This document shows positions 1-9,410 of a stretch of DNA of 64,000 nt, piece by piece (the first letter of the stretch is position 1; each line of letters starts with the position of its first letter). Source of the stretch: Shewanella sp. KX20019 (GTDB lineage Bacteria; Pseudomonadota; Gammaproteobacteria; Enterobacterales; Shewanellaceae). The position numbers and the translations under genes were made by a program. The notes beneath the pieces are model-generated. The model saw only the letters and a list, made by a program, of their open reading frames with translations. It did no database searches and was not told where the DNA came from. Location: positions 1,984,001 through 2,048,000 of the forward strand of contig NZ_CP068437.1 in NCBI RefSeq assembly GCF_016757755.1, written 5' to 3'.

Positions 1-141
1 CGTCTGTCAATTAGAGATGAAGAACTTATCTGGCATGATGATTCTAAACAGCGAGAGATCTATACCGAGCCTGATGCAGGCCTTTGGCGCAAGTTTTTAG
101 TGGATTGCATCGCATTACTGCCTATTGAGTCACAGCTTTAA
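1..141 (+). CDS. phospholipase D / cardiolipin synthase-like protein, C-terminal end only
   Basis: Open frame entering from the left edge and ending at TAA 139-141, giving 46 residues. The tail (EPDAGLWRKFLVDCIALLPIESQL) resembles the C-terminus of PLD-superfamily proteins of the ClsC/YmdC type, which end in a short hydrophobic helix with a LLPIE-like motif. The HKD catalytic motifs would lie outside the window, so the assignment rests on the tail only. It is followed by about 90 bases and then cheV. Confidence 0.5.
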   Translation, partial: RLSIRDEELIWHDDSKQREIYTEPDAGLWRKFLVDCIALLPIESQL

Positions 142-231
142 TTGAGAGTTTAATGTGATTGGAGTAGAGTTTAGCTGCAGAAATCTGCGCTTCGCCAGCA
201 TGACGGATTTAATAAAAGAGACGGCAACATA

Positions 232-1134
232 ATGAAAAGTAAGGCAACGCAGTCCCAAGGATTATTATTGTTTCAGCTGTCATATACTCAGTTGTTTGCA
301 CTAGGAACATTAAAAGTGCGCGAATTGGTGCCTTATAGCCCGCTGAGTGTCATACCTCATTCTCATCCGACGATATTAGGGGCTGCAACAATACGCGGCA
401 CCACCATTCCGGTAGTTGATATGGCAGCTGCAATTGGTTATCGACCGATATCGGAAGAGGAACTTAAGAGCAGTTATATTATTATTACTGACTGCCAGCG
501 GATGGTGATCGGATTTCTAGTGCGCGCTATCGATAAGATCATTGAGTGTAATTGGCGAGATATTGAATCACCTCCCAATAACTTGGGTAAGAATGCTTTT
601 CTGACGGGGGTGACCCGTATTGATGATAAGTTAGTGCAATTGCTAGACGTAGAGCTATTGCTGTCAAAAGTTTTTCCACCAAGTCCTGAAACAACAAGAG
701 CGATATTGACGGATGTACAGCGAGAACAGCTAAAACCTCTGCATATTTTGCTTGTTGATGATTCAATGGTTGCACGTAAACAATTGTCTGATGCACTTGA
801 TAGTATCAATATCCCATATCAGGTTACCGCTGATGGCCAACATGCGCTTGCTATCATGAAAGAAGCTGAAAAAAACGGTCAGGCGATTGATCTCTTAGTT
901 AGTGATATTGAAATGCCAGGTCTAGATGGCTATGAATTGGCATTTGAAGTTAAGAATAATCCGGCAATTGCTGACGCCTATATCATCTTGCATACATCGT
1001 TATCGAGCGAGATTAGTGTGAGTCAGGCGCATCAAGTGGGAGCCAACGAAGCGCTTACAAAGTTTGATGCCCATGAGCTTATCGACGCTATGTTACGTGG
1101 CGCCAATAAAGTAAAAGCCATCGCTAATATTTAG
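232..1134 (+). CDS. cheV: chemotaxis protein CheV (CheW-receiver fusion)
   Basis: Coupling protein linking chemoreceptors to CheA, with a phosphorylatable receiver thought to aid adaptation; cytoplasmic. A CheW-like domain covers about residues 12-150 and a response-regulator receiver covers 170-298. The receiver has the acidic pair D176/D177, the phospho-acceptor D225 in VSDIEMPG and the conserved lysine K277 in ALTKFD. Its length of 300 aa is usual for CheV. No other chemotaxis gene is nearby, so it is an orphan, as cheV often is. The family call is firm; the receptor it serves cannot be told from sequence. Confidence 0.93.
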   Translation: MKSKATQSQGLLLFQLSYTQLFALGTLKVRELVPYSPLSVIPHSHPTILGAATIRGTTIPVVDMAAAIGYRPISEEELKSSYIIITDCQRMVIGFLVRAIDKIIECNWRDIESPPNNLGKNAFLTGVTRIDDKLVQLLDVELLLSKVFPPSPETTRAILTDVQREQLKPLHILLVDDSMVARKQLSDALDSINIPYQVTADGQHALAIMKEAEKNGQAIDLLVSDIEMPGLDGYELAFEVKNNPAIADAYIILHTSLSSEISVSQAHQVGANEALTKFDAHELIDAMLRGANKVKAIANI

Positions 1135-1180
1135 GAGCTTGTTAGTAAGATGCTACCTCAGGGTAATATCCAAGCCTAAA

Positions 1181-1199
1181 TGTCTACCAAAGGTAGACA
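1181..1199. repeat. perfect inverted repeat in the cheV-sstT intergenic region
   Basis: TGTCTACC-aaa-GGTAGACA, an 8-bp perfect stem with a 3-base loop, 47 bases after the cheV stop and 125 bases before sstT. No T-tract follows, so it is not a standard intrinsic terminator. It could be an RNA hairpin at the 3' end of cheV or an operator. Confidence 0.5.
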
Positions 1200-1323
1200 A
1201 CAATGGATACATCCGATACAAACGGTGTTGAAGGAAGATGAATTTTATTTAAGGTTTACTATTTTGCTGATAACCCTTAAATCAAATTGATACATACTAA
1301 AAATTATAATGACAGGTTAAGTA

Positions 1324-2544
1324 ATGAATCAAAAAACATCACTGTTTGCCAAGTTAGTCAATGGCAGTCTCGTGCTACAAATTCTCGCCGGTATCATTGC
1401 TGGTGTCGTGTTAGCGACTGTATCAAAAAGTGGCGCAGAAAATGTCGCTTTTCTTGGTGAACTTTTCGTTGGTGCGCTAAAAGCTATCGCACCTATTCTG
1501 GTGTTCGTTCTTGTTGCGGCTTCGATAGCGAATCAAAAAAAGAACGCCAAAACAAATATGCGCCCAATCGTAGTGCTCTACTTATTTGGTACTTTTTGTG
1601 CGGCTTTAACCGCTGTTCTGATGAGTTTTGCGTTTCCGACTACGTTGGTGTTAGTGACCGGCGCTGAAGGCGCTACGCCGCCAGAAGGGATTGGTGAAGT
1701 TATCAATACCTTGTTATTTAAATTGGTTGATAACCCAGTTAACGCATTAATGACCGGTAACTATATTGGTATTCTGGCTTGGGGTGTCGGACTTGGTTTA
1801 GCCTTGCATCACGCCAGTGATTCAACCAAGCAAGTATTTGCAGATGTAAGCCACGGTGTTTCACAAATGGTGCGCTTCATTATCCGCTTAGCACCTATCG
1901 GTATCTTCGGTTTGGTGTCAGCAACATTTGCAGCGACAGGCTTTGAAGCTATTGCCGGTTATGCACAACTACTTGCTGTATTACTAGGTTCGATGGTAAT
2001 CATTGCATTAGTGGTTAACCCTGCGATTGTTTATTACAAAATCCGCCGTAATCCATATCCACTGGTATTTACTTGTTTGCGTGAAAGTGGTGTTACCGCG
2101 TTCTTTACCCGCTCAAGCGCTGCGAATATTCCGGTTAACATGGCACTGTGCGAAAAGTTAAAGCTACATGAAGATACTTACTCGGTATCTATTCCATTGG
2201 GAGCAACCATTAACATGGGCGGCGCGGCGATTACCATTACAGTTTTAACGCTTGCTGCAGTGAATACTATGGGCGTTCAAGTTGATATCTTAACGGCTAT
2301 ATTGCTCAGTGTTGTTGCAGCAGTCTCTGCTTGCGGCGCATCAGGTGTAGCGGGTGGATCATTATTGCTTATCCCATTAGCGTGTAGCTTATTTGGGATC
2401 TCAAATGATGTCGCTATGCAGGTTGTTGCGGTAGGCTTTATCATTGGCGTGATTCAAGATTCTGCTGAAACAGGTTTGAACAGCTCGACTGATGTTATCT
2501 TTACTGCTGCTGCATGCGAAGCTGCTGAAAGAAAACAGAGCTAG
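1324..2544 (+). CDS. sstT: serine/threonine:sodium symporter SstT
   Basis: Inner-membrane DAACS-family carrier importing serine and threonine with Na+. The 406-aa protein is almost entirely hydrophobic. It shows the family's re-entrant-loop motifs: the serine-rich RSSAANIPVNM (about residue 260) and SIPLGATINMGGAAIT (about 285-300), where the MGG takes the place of the MDG seen in glutamate carriers. The length matches E. coli SstT (414 aa). It is monocistronic, ending in a strong terminator at 2590-2621. A second DAACS carrier lies at 58245-59561. Confidence 0.93.
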   Translation: MNQKTSLFAKLVNGSLVLQILAGIIAGVVLATVSKSGAENVAFLGELFVGALKAIAPILVFVLVAASIANQKKNAKTNMRPIVVLYLFGTFCAALTAVLMSFAFPTTLVLVTGAEGATPPEGIGEVINTLLFKLVDNPVNALMTGNYIGILAWGVGLGLALHHASDSTKQVFADVSHGVSQMVRFIIRLAPIGIFGLVSATFAATGFEAIAGYAQLLAVLLGSMVIIALVVNPAIVYYKIRRNPYPLVFTCLRESGVTAFFTRSSAANIPVNMALCEKLKLHEDTYSVSIPLGATINMGGAAITITVLTLAAVNTMGVQVDILTAILLSVVAAVSACGASGVAGGSLLLIPLACSLFGISNDVAMQVVAVGFIIGVIQDSAETGLNSSTDVIFTAAACEAAERKQS

Positions 2545-2589
2545 TATATTGAGTATTACTCAGCAGTGAGAAAATCAGAGTTAGTTTAA

Positions 2590-2621
2590 AAAAGCCCCGT
2601 AACTTGAGTTACGGGGCTTTT
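2590..2621. terminator. bidirectional intrinsic terminator (sstT / GH109 gene)
   Basis: A 14-bp perfect stem (AAAAGCCCCGTAAC, loop ttga) flanked by A-tracts and T-tracts on either side. It lies between the convergent sstT and the GH109-type gene and can serve both strands. Confidence 0.9.
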
Positions 2622-2677
2622 CTATTTATCGAATGCGCTGTGAGTCAGTTGTTGGATACCTTAGTTAAGCGTTGTAG

Positions 2678-4045
2678 CTAGGCGCCGATAATCCCCAGTG
2701 GCTTTGCAGTTTTCCAAGCACCGCGGGTAAAGTCGGGGAAGTTAACCGAGTTGCTACGGTTATTGACTGACTCTTCACTGAGGACATTGACCACTGACCA
2801 TGCAGCACCGTCATAGACATCTTGATCTAGTGCTTCTCCATTTCTCAAGCAATAAACCATTCTCCACAGCATTAAAAAATCCATACCACCATGGCCGCCA
2901 TTTTTTTCGGCTTCTTGCCCCATTCGCTGCCAAAGAGGGTGATCGTATTTGTCATACCATTTAGTCATGTCCATATCCCATTGATGGAAGTTGCCATTAC
3001 CTCCTTGTTCAATCGCAATGCGGTTTGGGAATCCAGCGAAAACACCGTTAGTTCCTTGGATGAGATTATGGCGACTATAAGGCCTTGGTGTCGTCGTATC
3101 ATGCTGCACCATAATGGTACGGCCTTTGGCTGTTTTAATTAGACTGGTGTTAATGTCACCGTTGATAAAGTTGAGCTTGTTCCGTTCATGGTCTTCGGGG
3201 AACTCTCGTTGCGCATATAAGGCTCGGCCTAACGCTGGAGAACTCATTGAGGTTAAGTAATCAAAACGGTCACCACGGTTAATGTTCATATACTGCGATA
3301 CAGGGCCTAAGCCATGGGTTGGGTATAGATTGCCATTGCGTTTTGTGTGCCAGTAGGTGCGCCATGAACCTGTTTTCTGGTTTATCTCCTTCATTTGCCA
3401 GCGCAGCTCATGGATATAAGCAGCTTCACCATGAAGAAGTTCGCCAAATACGCCTTGTCGAACCATATTAAGTACCATTAACTCATCACGACCATAGTTT
3501 ACATTTTCCATCATCATGCAGTTCTTTTGGGTCTTCTCTGCAGTGTTGACGATTTGCCAGCACTCTTCGACAGTCAATGCGAGCGGAACTTCGACGAAGG
3601 CATGTTTTCCGCTCTCCATCGTATTGATAGCCATGGGAGCATGCCATTCCCAAGGAGTTGATATAATAACAATGTCGATGTCTTTGCGGCTAAGCAGGTC
3701 TAGGTAAGCTCGTTCACTGCCTGTGTAGCGTGCGGGTACCTTAAGGCCTTGCTGTTTAACAAATTCGATTGATTTGTCCAGCACTTCTAGATCGGTATCG
3801 CAAATCGCTATTATTTCGACCCCCTCAAGATGACAGAAATGTTTTACGTGCCCTGAACCGCGTTGCCCTACACCAATAAACCCCACTCTCACCGTTTCCA
3901 TTTTTGGAACCACCAACCCCATAACGCTAGTGCCTAGGGCTGGAGGCCTAGGTACAGTGCTTGCCGTGGCTGAAAAAGAGGATGTAGCAAGGCTCGCGGC
4001 AGCAAGGCTCGCTGTTTTCAAAAAATGTCTGCGATTGAGTTTCAT
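2678..4045 (-). CDS. GH109-type Gfo/Idh/MocA oxidoreductase-fold glycosidase, Tat-exported
   Basis: 455 aa. The N-terminus NRRHFLKTASLAAAS is a twin-arginine signal, so a folded, cofactor-loaded protein is predicted in the periplasm. An NAD(P)-binding Rossmann start (VRVGFIGVGQRGSGHVKHF) lies near residues 52-70. The usual EKP motif of Gfo/Idh enzymes is EVP here (HAFVEVPLAL), typical of GH109 alpha-N-acetylgalactosaminidases. Shewanella homologues carry that annotation, and characterised GH109 enzymes hydrolyse with a bound NAD. An AGGACAG ribosome site precedes the ATG. No sugar-catabolic genes are adjacent, so the natural substrate is inferred from family only. Confidence 0.85.
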   Translation of the reverse strand: MKLNRRHFLKTASLAAASLATSSFSATASTVPRPPALGTSVMGLVVPKMETVRVGFIGVGQRGSGHVKHFCHLEGVEIIAICDTDLEVLDKSIEFVKQQGLKVPARYTGSERAYLDLLSRKDIDIVIISTPWEWHAPMAINTMESGKHAFVEVPLALTVEECWQIVNTAEKTQKNCMMMENVNYGRDELMVLNMVRQGVFGELLHGEAAYIHELRWQMKEINQKTGSWRTYWHTKRNGNLYPTHGLGPVSQYMNINRGDRFDYLTSMSSPALGRALYAQREFPEDHERNKLNFINGDINTSLIKTAKGRTIMVQHDTTTPRPYSRHNLIQGTNGVFAGFPNRIAIEQGGNGNFHQWDMDMTKWYDKYDHPLWQRMGQEAEKNGGHGGMDFLMLWRMVYCLRNGEALDQDVYDGAAWSVVNVLSEESVNNRSNSVNFPDFTRGAWKTAKPLGIIGA

Positions 4046-4429
4046 TATCTGTCCTATGTAGAGGGCGATAGAGTGTTGGGGCCCGAAAGTCCATTTTTAG
4101 TTTTTGTAATCAAACAAAGTTATATCAAATTTATTGAGTTAACGACCAAAAAAAGGTGTTTCGCTTTGCTGCACTTGTATTTTTATTCATCTTTACTAAA
4201 GTAATGCATATAAAGTGACTTATATCGCGTTTTTATTTTTATTGCTCGATACAATTTCATTGTAGAGATATTGGGCATTTTTGTGGTAAACATTATTTTA
4301 ACAATTGATTCTAATAATATTATTTTCACAAGTTAACTATTTGGGGTAGTGAAGTCGATGGCTGTTGTGCGTAATGGGACAAAAGAAGTTATTCAAATTG
4401 AGAATAGAGCCAAACTCAAGGAGATTGAA
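4046..4429. other. AT-rich divergent intergenic region
   Basis: 384 bases between the divergent GH109 gene and the 112-aa gene at 4430. It is very AT-rich and must hold both promoters, but no operator could be assigned. An open frame runs from 4349 into the downstream gene, but the ribosome site favours the internal ATG at 4430. Confidence 0.6.
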
Positions 4430-4768
4430 ATGTCGGTAGTCGAAAAGCGTAGACGTTTATTTTGGCAAGATACGGATCTTGAAACTAGAGAAGTTATTGG
4501 CCGCTGGGTTGATGAGAGACCGCTACTGGGTGATAACATTACCGTTTACAAGCAGGCCGACACTTATTATCTAGAGACCTGGTATAACGATGGCTGCCAC
4601 AGCTTAGATGAGATGATCTCAAATGAGTCAGCTGCAGGCGTAAAGCTCGAAGATAAGGGCGGTAATATCTTTGGTGAGTATTTTATGCTAACAGCAAGTA
4701 ACGATCTGATGTTCTGTAATTCTAGCCTGTGCTATTACACAGCCACAAAAACTGAAGTGGCAGCATAA
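4430..4768 (+). CDS. hypothetical protein, 112 aa
   Basis: Not recognised. The start is chosen at ATG 4430 because AAGGAG sits 6 bases upstream; an in-frame ATG at 4349 has no such site. The product is acidic and soluble, without a signal peptide or membrane segment. It has aromatic-rich beta-like stretches (TYYLETWYNDGCH, IFGEYFMLTASNDLMF) and three cysteines. A compact beta protein is likely, function unknown. It ends at a hairpin shared with convergent rluA. Confidence 0.75.
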   Translation: MSVVEKRRRLFWQDTDLETREVIGRWVDERPLLGDNITVYKQADTYYLETWYNDGCHSLDEMISNESAAGVKLEDKGGNIFGEYFMLTASNDLMFCNSSLCYYTATKTEVAA

Positions 4769-4791
4769 TCTAAGCCATACCTGTTGATTTT

Positions 4792-4810
4792 AAAGGGGCT
4801 TTGCCCCTTT
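4792..4810. terminator. short GC hairpin between convergent genes
   Basis: AAAGGGGC-ttt-GCCCCTTT between the 112-aa gene and rluA. The stem is strong but the T-tract is short on both strands, so termination may be partial. Confidence 0.6.
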
Positions 4811-4829
4811 CTAGTGTGTGCTTTATTTT

Positions 4830-5483
4830 CTAAAAAGAGCAATGGCTTTTAAACTGCATGTTTTTACCCGTATAGGGGTGATCAAAGCTGAGCTCTTGAG
4901 CATGCAGTCTTAACCTCGGTGCAGCATCTATTACCTGTTTGTCCCCATAAAAATCATCCCCCAAAATAGCATGACCAATTGCAAGCATATGCACTCGAAG
5001 TTGATGGGTACGGCCAGTAACCGGATTTAGCATTAACAGAGTACTATTAGCTCTAAGTTCAAGCGTTTGATAATGGGTTATAGCAACCTTGCCTACATCA
5101 CTGACTTGTTGCATTGGCGGGCTGGTTTTATTAGCTGCTAATGAGAGTTCGATGACGCCTTGAGCATCCTTGAGATGTCCGCTCACTTCGGCAATATAGG
5201 TTTTCTTGGTTTTCCTGTCTTGAAATTGTGTTTTAAGGTTTGATTCTGCCTTTTTATTACGAGCAAAAACCATGATGCCAGATGTTGCGCAATCTAAACG
5301 ATGTACCAAAATTGCATCTGTGAATCGTTGTTGAATTCGGGAGAGCGCACAGTCATGGGTATTTTTTGCGATCCCAGGGTTTGACAGTAACCCTGATGGT
5401 TTATTAATGATAATAATGTCTCTATCGACATAACGAACATCTATCCAAGGAATACTAGGGGGTTGGTAGGTAAATATCTGCAT
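4830..5483 (-). CDS. rluA: RluA-family pseudouridine synthase
   Basis: Isomerises uridine to pseudouridine in RNA; E. coli RluA acts on 23S rRNA U746 and on tRNA U32. It is 217 aa, near the 219 of E. coli RluA, and lacks the S4 domain found in RluC/RluD. The catalytic motif HRLDCATSGIMVFARNK carries the conserved aspartate, preceded by the family start IIINKPSGLLSNPG. AGGAG lies 5 bases before the ATG. Dual rRNA/tRNA specificity is inferred from length and the missing S4 domain. Confidence 0.85.
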   Translation of the reverse strand: MQIFTYQPPSIPWIDVRYVDRDIIIINKPSGLLSNPGIAKNTHDCALSRIQQRFTDAILVHRLDCATSGIMVFARNKKAESNLKTQFQDRKTKKTYIAEVSGHLKDAQGVIELSLAANKTSPPMQQVSDVGKVAITHYQTLELRANSTLLMLNPVTGRTHQLRVHMLAIGHAILGDDFYGDKQVIDAAPRLRLHAQELSFDHPYTGKNMQFKSHCSF

Positions 5484-5624
5484 GAATTCTCCTGTTGCGA
5501 GGCAATTCTAGCAAAATAATCCTCGACGACAAGTGGCAAATACCGTCGAGGTGATTCTAAGTGGAAAAATATTGCAGAGGGTTATTGTCTATGGGGAAGA
5601 ATTAGAGAGTACCGATAGGGATAT

Positions 5625-6218
5625 TTAAAGGTATTCAACTGGAGTATTACGAGTCCAAAGACGGCTGTACGCCATTAGCTGTGGATAAAAGGTGCGAAAA
5701 GCGATCTCTATTTCGATATCAAGTTTCTTGGCATAATCTTGAGCACCCGTAAATATTTCAGGCTTTGAAACCCGTAGTGCAACCGATGCGAGGGTTTGGT
5801 TAAGGCCTTTTCTACTTTGATAACTGACTAACCAATTCTCTTGCCGCATTTTTGGCGCAATGCTTTGCAACTGTTCGGGCAACTGCTCACAAGCAGCGAT
5901 TTCATTGTACGCATGAGCGGAAAATTCGCTCAAACTTTGATGATGATACTCATCCCAATACTTTGCTAGCATGTGGTCAAAGCAAATATCAACGATAATG
6001 GGGGCCGCGCGCGTCAACGACTTTGGAAATTTCGCATACAGTTCTTTGGTGAGCTCGTGGGTATCAGTAAGCTTATCTATTTGTCGGTGTAGCCAGATCC
6101 CTTGTTGTAGATGTTTTGGAAAACGTTCGATATTACCTTTTGCAAAGTCGCCAGCTAAGTTTGCGGCTAAAGAGGTGCGGCTAACATCTGCTAAATGTAA
6201 GTGAGCAAGAAAGTTCAT
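5625..6218 (-). CDS. acpH: acyl carrier protein phosphodiesterase
   Basis: AcpH removes the 4'-phosphopantetheine arm from holo-ACP, giving apo-ACP. The N-terminus MNFLAHLHLADVSRTSLAANLAGDF is the family signature, with His and Asp residues belonging to a divergent HD-type metal site. The 197-aa length is close to E. coli AcpH (193 aa). The start context is poor in ribosome-site sequence, but the N-terminal motif fixes it. It is alone on this strand. Confidence 0.87.
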   Translation of the reverse strand: MNFLAHLHLADVSRTSLAANLAGDFAKGNIERFPKHLQQGIWLHRQIDKLTDTHELTKELYAKFPKSLTRAAPIIVDICFDHMLAKYWDEYHHQSLSEFSAHAYNEIAACEQLPEQLQSIAPKMRQENWLVSYQSRKGLNQTLASVALRVSKPEIFTGAQDYAKKLDIEIEIAFRTFYPQLMAYSRLWTRNTPVEYL

Positions 6219-6371
6219 ATTTTATACTTGGTGATATGAGTACTTTCACGGTAACATGCAGTGCGATGCGAAGGAAATTCTTTATTACAATTATTATGCT
6301 AAAGAGTTGGCTTCATGGATGTGCATCGTTTTATTGCAATTTCCCCCTTATTAACGGTTTGAGGATCAAGG

Positions 6372-6533
6372 ATGATGTGGAACTGGTTATCTAAAAAACT
6401 TGCTCGTACAGAGCAGCCCCAGCGCAGAAAAGTAGAAATCGATATTCCATACGAGCAACATCGCTATCGAATCGAAGATTTTGATCGTGAAACAGAAGCA
6501 TCTTCCAAAGATAATGAACACAGTAAAGCGTGA
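6372..6533 (+). CDS. small hypothetical protein, 53 aa
   Basis: Tandem ATG codons at 6372 and 6375, with GAGG 7 bases upstream of the first. The product begins MMWNWLSKKLA, a short amphipathic aromatic start, followed by a charged hydrophilic tail (QRRKVEIDIPYEQHRYRIEDFDRETEASS) and no cysteine. The ribosome site and frame make it a plausible real small gene; no function can be assigned. Confidence 0.55.
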   Translation: MMWNWLSKKLARTEQPQRRKVEIDIPYEQHRYRIEDFDRETEASSKDNEHSKA

Positions 6534-6674
6534 CATGGACAGACATCAATAACGATAGAATGTCTTTCACTCTCTATAAATACCAATAATGGGGTTTTAT
6601 TGTGCCATTATTGTTGATCTTATTTTGCTCTAGTCATAGACTAGCGGCCGATTTAAAGACAGTAGAGACTTTCC

Positions 6675-7712
6675 ATGCGCGTTGCAGACTTTTCTTTTGA
6701 ACTTCCTGATGAGCTTATAGCTCGTTACCCAACTCCTGAGCGCACAGCGTCTAGATTATTATCGTTAGACGGTAATAGCGGTGCATTGGCTGATCTGCAA
6801 TTTACTGCGATTCTTGACAAAGTGCAGCCGGGTGATTTGATGGTGTTTAATAATACCCGCGTCATACCTGCTCGCTTATTTGGCAAGAAACAGTCTGGTG
6901 GTAAGTTAGAGATCTTAGTTGAGCGCATGCTTGATGATAAGCGAATACTTGCTCATGTTCGTAGCTCTAAATCCCCTAAGGTGGATACTATAATCTGCCT
7001 AGATGGCGGTTATGAAATGAAAATGTGTGCTCGTCATGATGCACTGTTTGAATTAGAACTGCAGTCTGATAAAACGATATTAGAGGTGTTAGAAGAGGTG
7101 GGGCATATGCCGCTTCCACCTTATATCGACAGACCTGATGAAGATGCCGATAAAGAGCGTTATCAAACCGTTTATAACCAAACCCCCGGTGCTGTTGCAG
7201 CACCAACTGCTGGTTTGCATTTTGACGACGCCATGTTGGCAGCACTCAAAGAAAAAGGTGTTAATACCGCATTTGTGACTTTGCATGTTGGTGCTGGCAC
7301 ATTTCAGCCTGTGCGTGTTGATAACATTCTTGAGCACAAAATGCATTCAGAGTGGGCTGAAGTACCACAAGATGTAGTTGACTTAATTGCCATGACTAAA
7401 GCGAAAGGCCACCGAGTCATCGCCGTCGGAACCACCTCCGTACGATCTTTAGAGAGTGCAGCAAAGGCATCTTCTACTGAGCTCGAATCATTTTGTGGTG
7501 ACACCGATATCTTTATTTATCCCGGATATCAATTCCAAGTTGTCGATGCGATGGTGACTAATTTTCATCTGCCAGAATCGACATTAATAATGTTACTCAG
7601 TGCATTTGCGGGCTTTGATGAAGTAAAAAACGCCTATCAGCATGCGATTGCTCAAAAATACCGCTTCTTTAGCTATGGTGATGCCATGTTTGTGACTAAA
7701 AAAGCGAACTAA
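6675..7712 (+). CDS. queA: S-adenosylmethionine:tRNA ribosyltransferase-isomerase
   Basis: Transfers and isomerises the ribosyl group of AdoMet onto 7-aminomethyl-7-deazaguanine in tRNA, giving epoxyqueuosine; cytoplasmic. At 345 aa it is full length. It has the family start MRVADFSFELPDELIARYP, the central GAVAAPTAGLHFD and the C-terminal TNFHLPESTLIMLLSAFAG. It precedes tgt, the previous step of the pathway. A terminator separates the two, so tgt likely has its own promoter as well. Confidence 0.96.
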   Translation: MRVADFSFELPDELIARYPTPERTASRLLSLDGNSGALADLQFTAILDKVQPGDLMVFNNTRVIPARLFGKKQSGGKLEILVERMLDDKRILAHVRSSKSPKVDTIICLDGGYEMKMCARHDALFELELQSDKTILEVLEEVGHMPLPPYIDRPDEDADKERYQTVYNQTPGAVAAPTAGLHFDDAMLAALKEKGVNTAFVTLHVGAGTFQPVRVDNILEHKMHSEWAEVPQDVVDLIAMTKAKGHRVIAVGTTSVRSLESAAKASSTELESFCGDTDIFIYPGYQFQVVDAMVTNFHLPESTLIMLLSAFAGFDEVKNAYQHAIAQKYRFFSYGDAMFVTKKAN

Positions 7713-7730
7713 TACTGAAATATGCTTTAA

Positions 7731-7767
7731 AATACCCACCCACATAAAATGAGGTGGGTATTTTTTT
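7731..7767 (+). terminator. intrinsic terminator after queA
   Basis: AATACCCACC, a 12-base loop, GGTGGGTATT, then seven T in all. Confidence 0.85.
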
Positions 7768-7896
7768 GTCCTCATTTTGGTGCTTAATTTAACGATAAGG
7801 GTTGATACTCAATTGTTTGCCCTTATCTCTAGTCTTAATCTACAACTCGATTGCCGAGTTAACTCAGGTCAGACTGTTTCTCTGGCGAGGTGAACA

Positions 7897-9030
7897 ATGA
7901 AATTTGAATTAGATACAACCCAAGGTCGTGCTCGTCGCGGTCGTTTAGTGTTTGAACGCGGTACGGTTGAAACGCCTGCGTTTATGCCTGTGGGAACTTA
8001 CGGTACGGTTAAAGGTATGACACCTGAAGAGGTGCGTGAAACTGGCGCTGATATCTTGCTCGGTAACACTTTTCACTTGTGGCTACGCCCAGGTGAAGAG
8101 ATTATGCGCAAGCATGGCGATCTACATGACTTTATGAACTGGCAACGGCCAATTTTAACAGACTCCGGTGGATTCCAAGTCTTTAGTCTGGGCGATATCC
8201 GTAAGATCACTGAAGCGGGTGTGCATTTTCGTTCACCAATTAACGGTGAAAAGATTTTCTTGGATCCTGAAAAATCGATGCAGATCCAAGATTCTTTGGG
8301 CAGTGATGTTGTAATGATTTTTGATGAGTGTACGCCATACCCAGCGACTGAAGATGAAGCACGTAAATCGATGCAGATGTCTTTACGTTGGGCGCAGCGT
8401 TCACGTGATGAATTCGATAAGCTTGAAAATCCGAACTCGCTGTTCGGCATTATTCAAGGTGGTGTTTATGAAGACCTGCGCGACGAAAGCCTTAAAGGCT
8501 TAGTGGACATAGGTTTTGATGGATACGCAGTCGGTGGTTTAGCTGTAGGTGAGCCGAAGGAAGACATGCACAGAATTCTTGAGCACACTTGCCCTAAAAT
8601 CCCAGCGGATAAACCACGCTACTTGATGGGGGTCGGTAAACCAGAAGATTTAGTTGAAGGCGTACGTCGCGGCGTAGATATGTTTGATTGTGTTATGCCA
8701 ACACGTAATGCTCGAAACGGTCATCTGTTTACCAGTGAAGGTGTTATCAAGATCCGTAATGCACGGCATCGTGATGATACTGCAACACTTGATGATAAGT
8801 GTGATTGTTATACCTGTAAGAACTATTCTCGGGCGTACCTTTACCACTTAGATCGTTGTAATGAGATTCTAGGCGCTCGATTAAACACCATTCATAACCT
8901 TCGCTACTATCAAAGATTGATGGAAGGTTTGCGTGGCGCGATTGAGACAGGTACATTAGACGACTTTGTTACAGAGTTCTATACTGGCTTGGGCCGGGAA
9001 GTACCTGAAGTTCCTGAATTAACCGATTAA
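7897..9030 (+). CDS. tgt: tRNA-guanine transglycosylase
   Basis: Exchanges G34 of GUN-anticodon tRNAs for preQ1. 377 aa. Visible are the substrate loop DSGGFQVFSL with the catalytic-region aspartate (about residue 90), the nucleophile region MPTRNARNGHLF (about 267-278), and the zinc-binding CDCYTCKNYSRAYLYHL (about 305-321: three Cys, one His). It heads the tgt-yajC-secD-secF cluster, with 30 bases to yajC. This arrangement is conserved in gammaproteobacteria. Confidence 0.97.
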   Translation: MKFELDTTQGRARRGRLVFERGTVETPAFMPVGTYGTVKGMTPEEVRETGADILLGNTFHLWLRPGEEIMRKHGDLHDFMNWQRPILTDSGGFQVFSLGDIRKITEAGVHFRSPINGEKIFLDPEKSMQIQDSLGSDVVMIFDECTPYPATEDEARKSMQMSLRWAQRSRDEFDKLENPNSLFGIIQGGVYEDLRDESLKGLVDIGFDGYAVGGLAVGEPKEDMHRILEHTCPKIPADKPRYLMGVGKPEDLVEGVRRGVDMFDCVMPTRNARNGHLFTSEGVIKIRNARHRDDTATLDDKCDCYTCKNYSRAYLYHLDRCNEILGARLNTIHNLRYYQRLMEGLRGAIETGTLDDFVTEFYTGLGREVPEVPELTD

Positions 9031-9060
9031 TTTTTACTCAGACAATAAGAAGAGAAAACT

Positions 9061-9393
9061 ATGTTTATTTCAAATGCACATGCAGCAGATGCACCTATAG
9101 GCGGCGCTGGCGGCACTATGGAACTTATTTTCATGCTGGTCATTTTTGGCCTTATTTTCTACTTTATGATTTTCCGCCCACAGTCTAAGCGCGTTAAAGA
9201 GCACAAGAACCTGATGGGCTCTTTGAGCAAAGGCGATGAAGTGCTAACGAGCGGTGGCATTTTGGGTAAGATTGCCAAAATCAGTGATGAGAATGACTAT
9301 GTATTGTTGGCTATCAACGAGACTAGCGAAATCACTATTAAAAAGGATTACATTGCGGCGGTATTGCCAAAAGGCTCTATTAAGTCACTTTAA
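9061..9393 (+). CDS. yajC: preprotein translocase accessory subunit YajC
   Basis: Single-span inner-membrane partner of SecDF. The 110-aa protein has one hydrophobic helix (MELIFMLVIFGLIFYFMIF, about residues 20-38), the family motif RPQSKRVKEHKNLM after it and a cytoplasmic beta domain (GDEVLTSGGILGKI). It sits 17 bases upstream of secD and is co-transcribed with it. Confidence 0.95.
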   Translation: MFISNAHAADAPIGGAGGTMELIFMLVIFGLIFYFMIFRPQSKRVKEHKNLMGSLSKGDEVLTSGGILGKIAKISDENDYVLLAINETSEITIKKDYIAAVLPKGSIKSL

Positions 9394-9410
9394 GCCAAGA
9401 GGGCTATGGC

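Noticed and set aside
4349..4429. Upstream start for the 112-aa hypothetical protein
   Set aside because: The internal ATG at 4430 has a much better ribosome site (AAGGAG, 6 bases).
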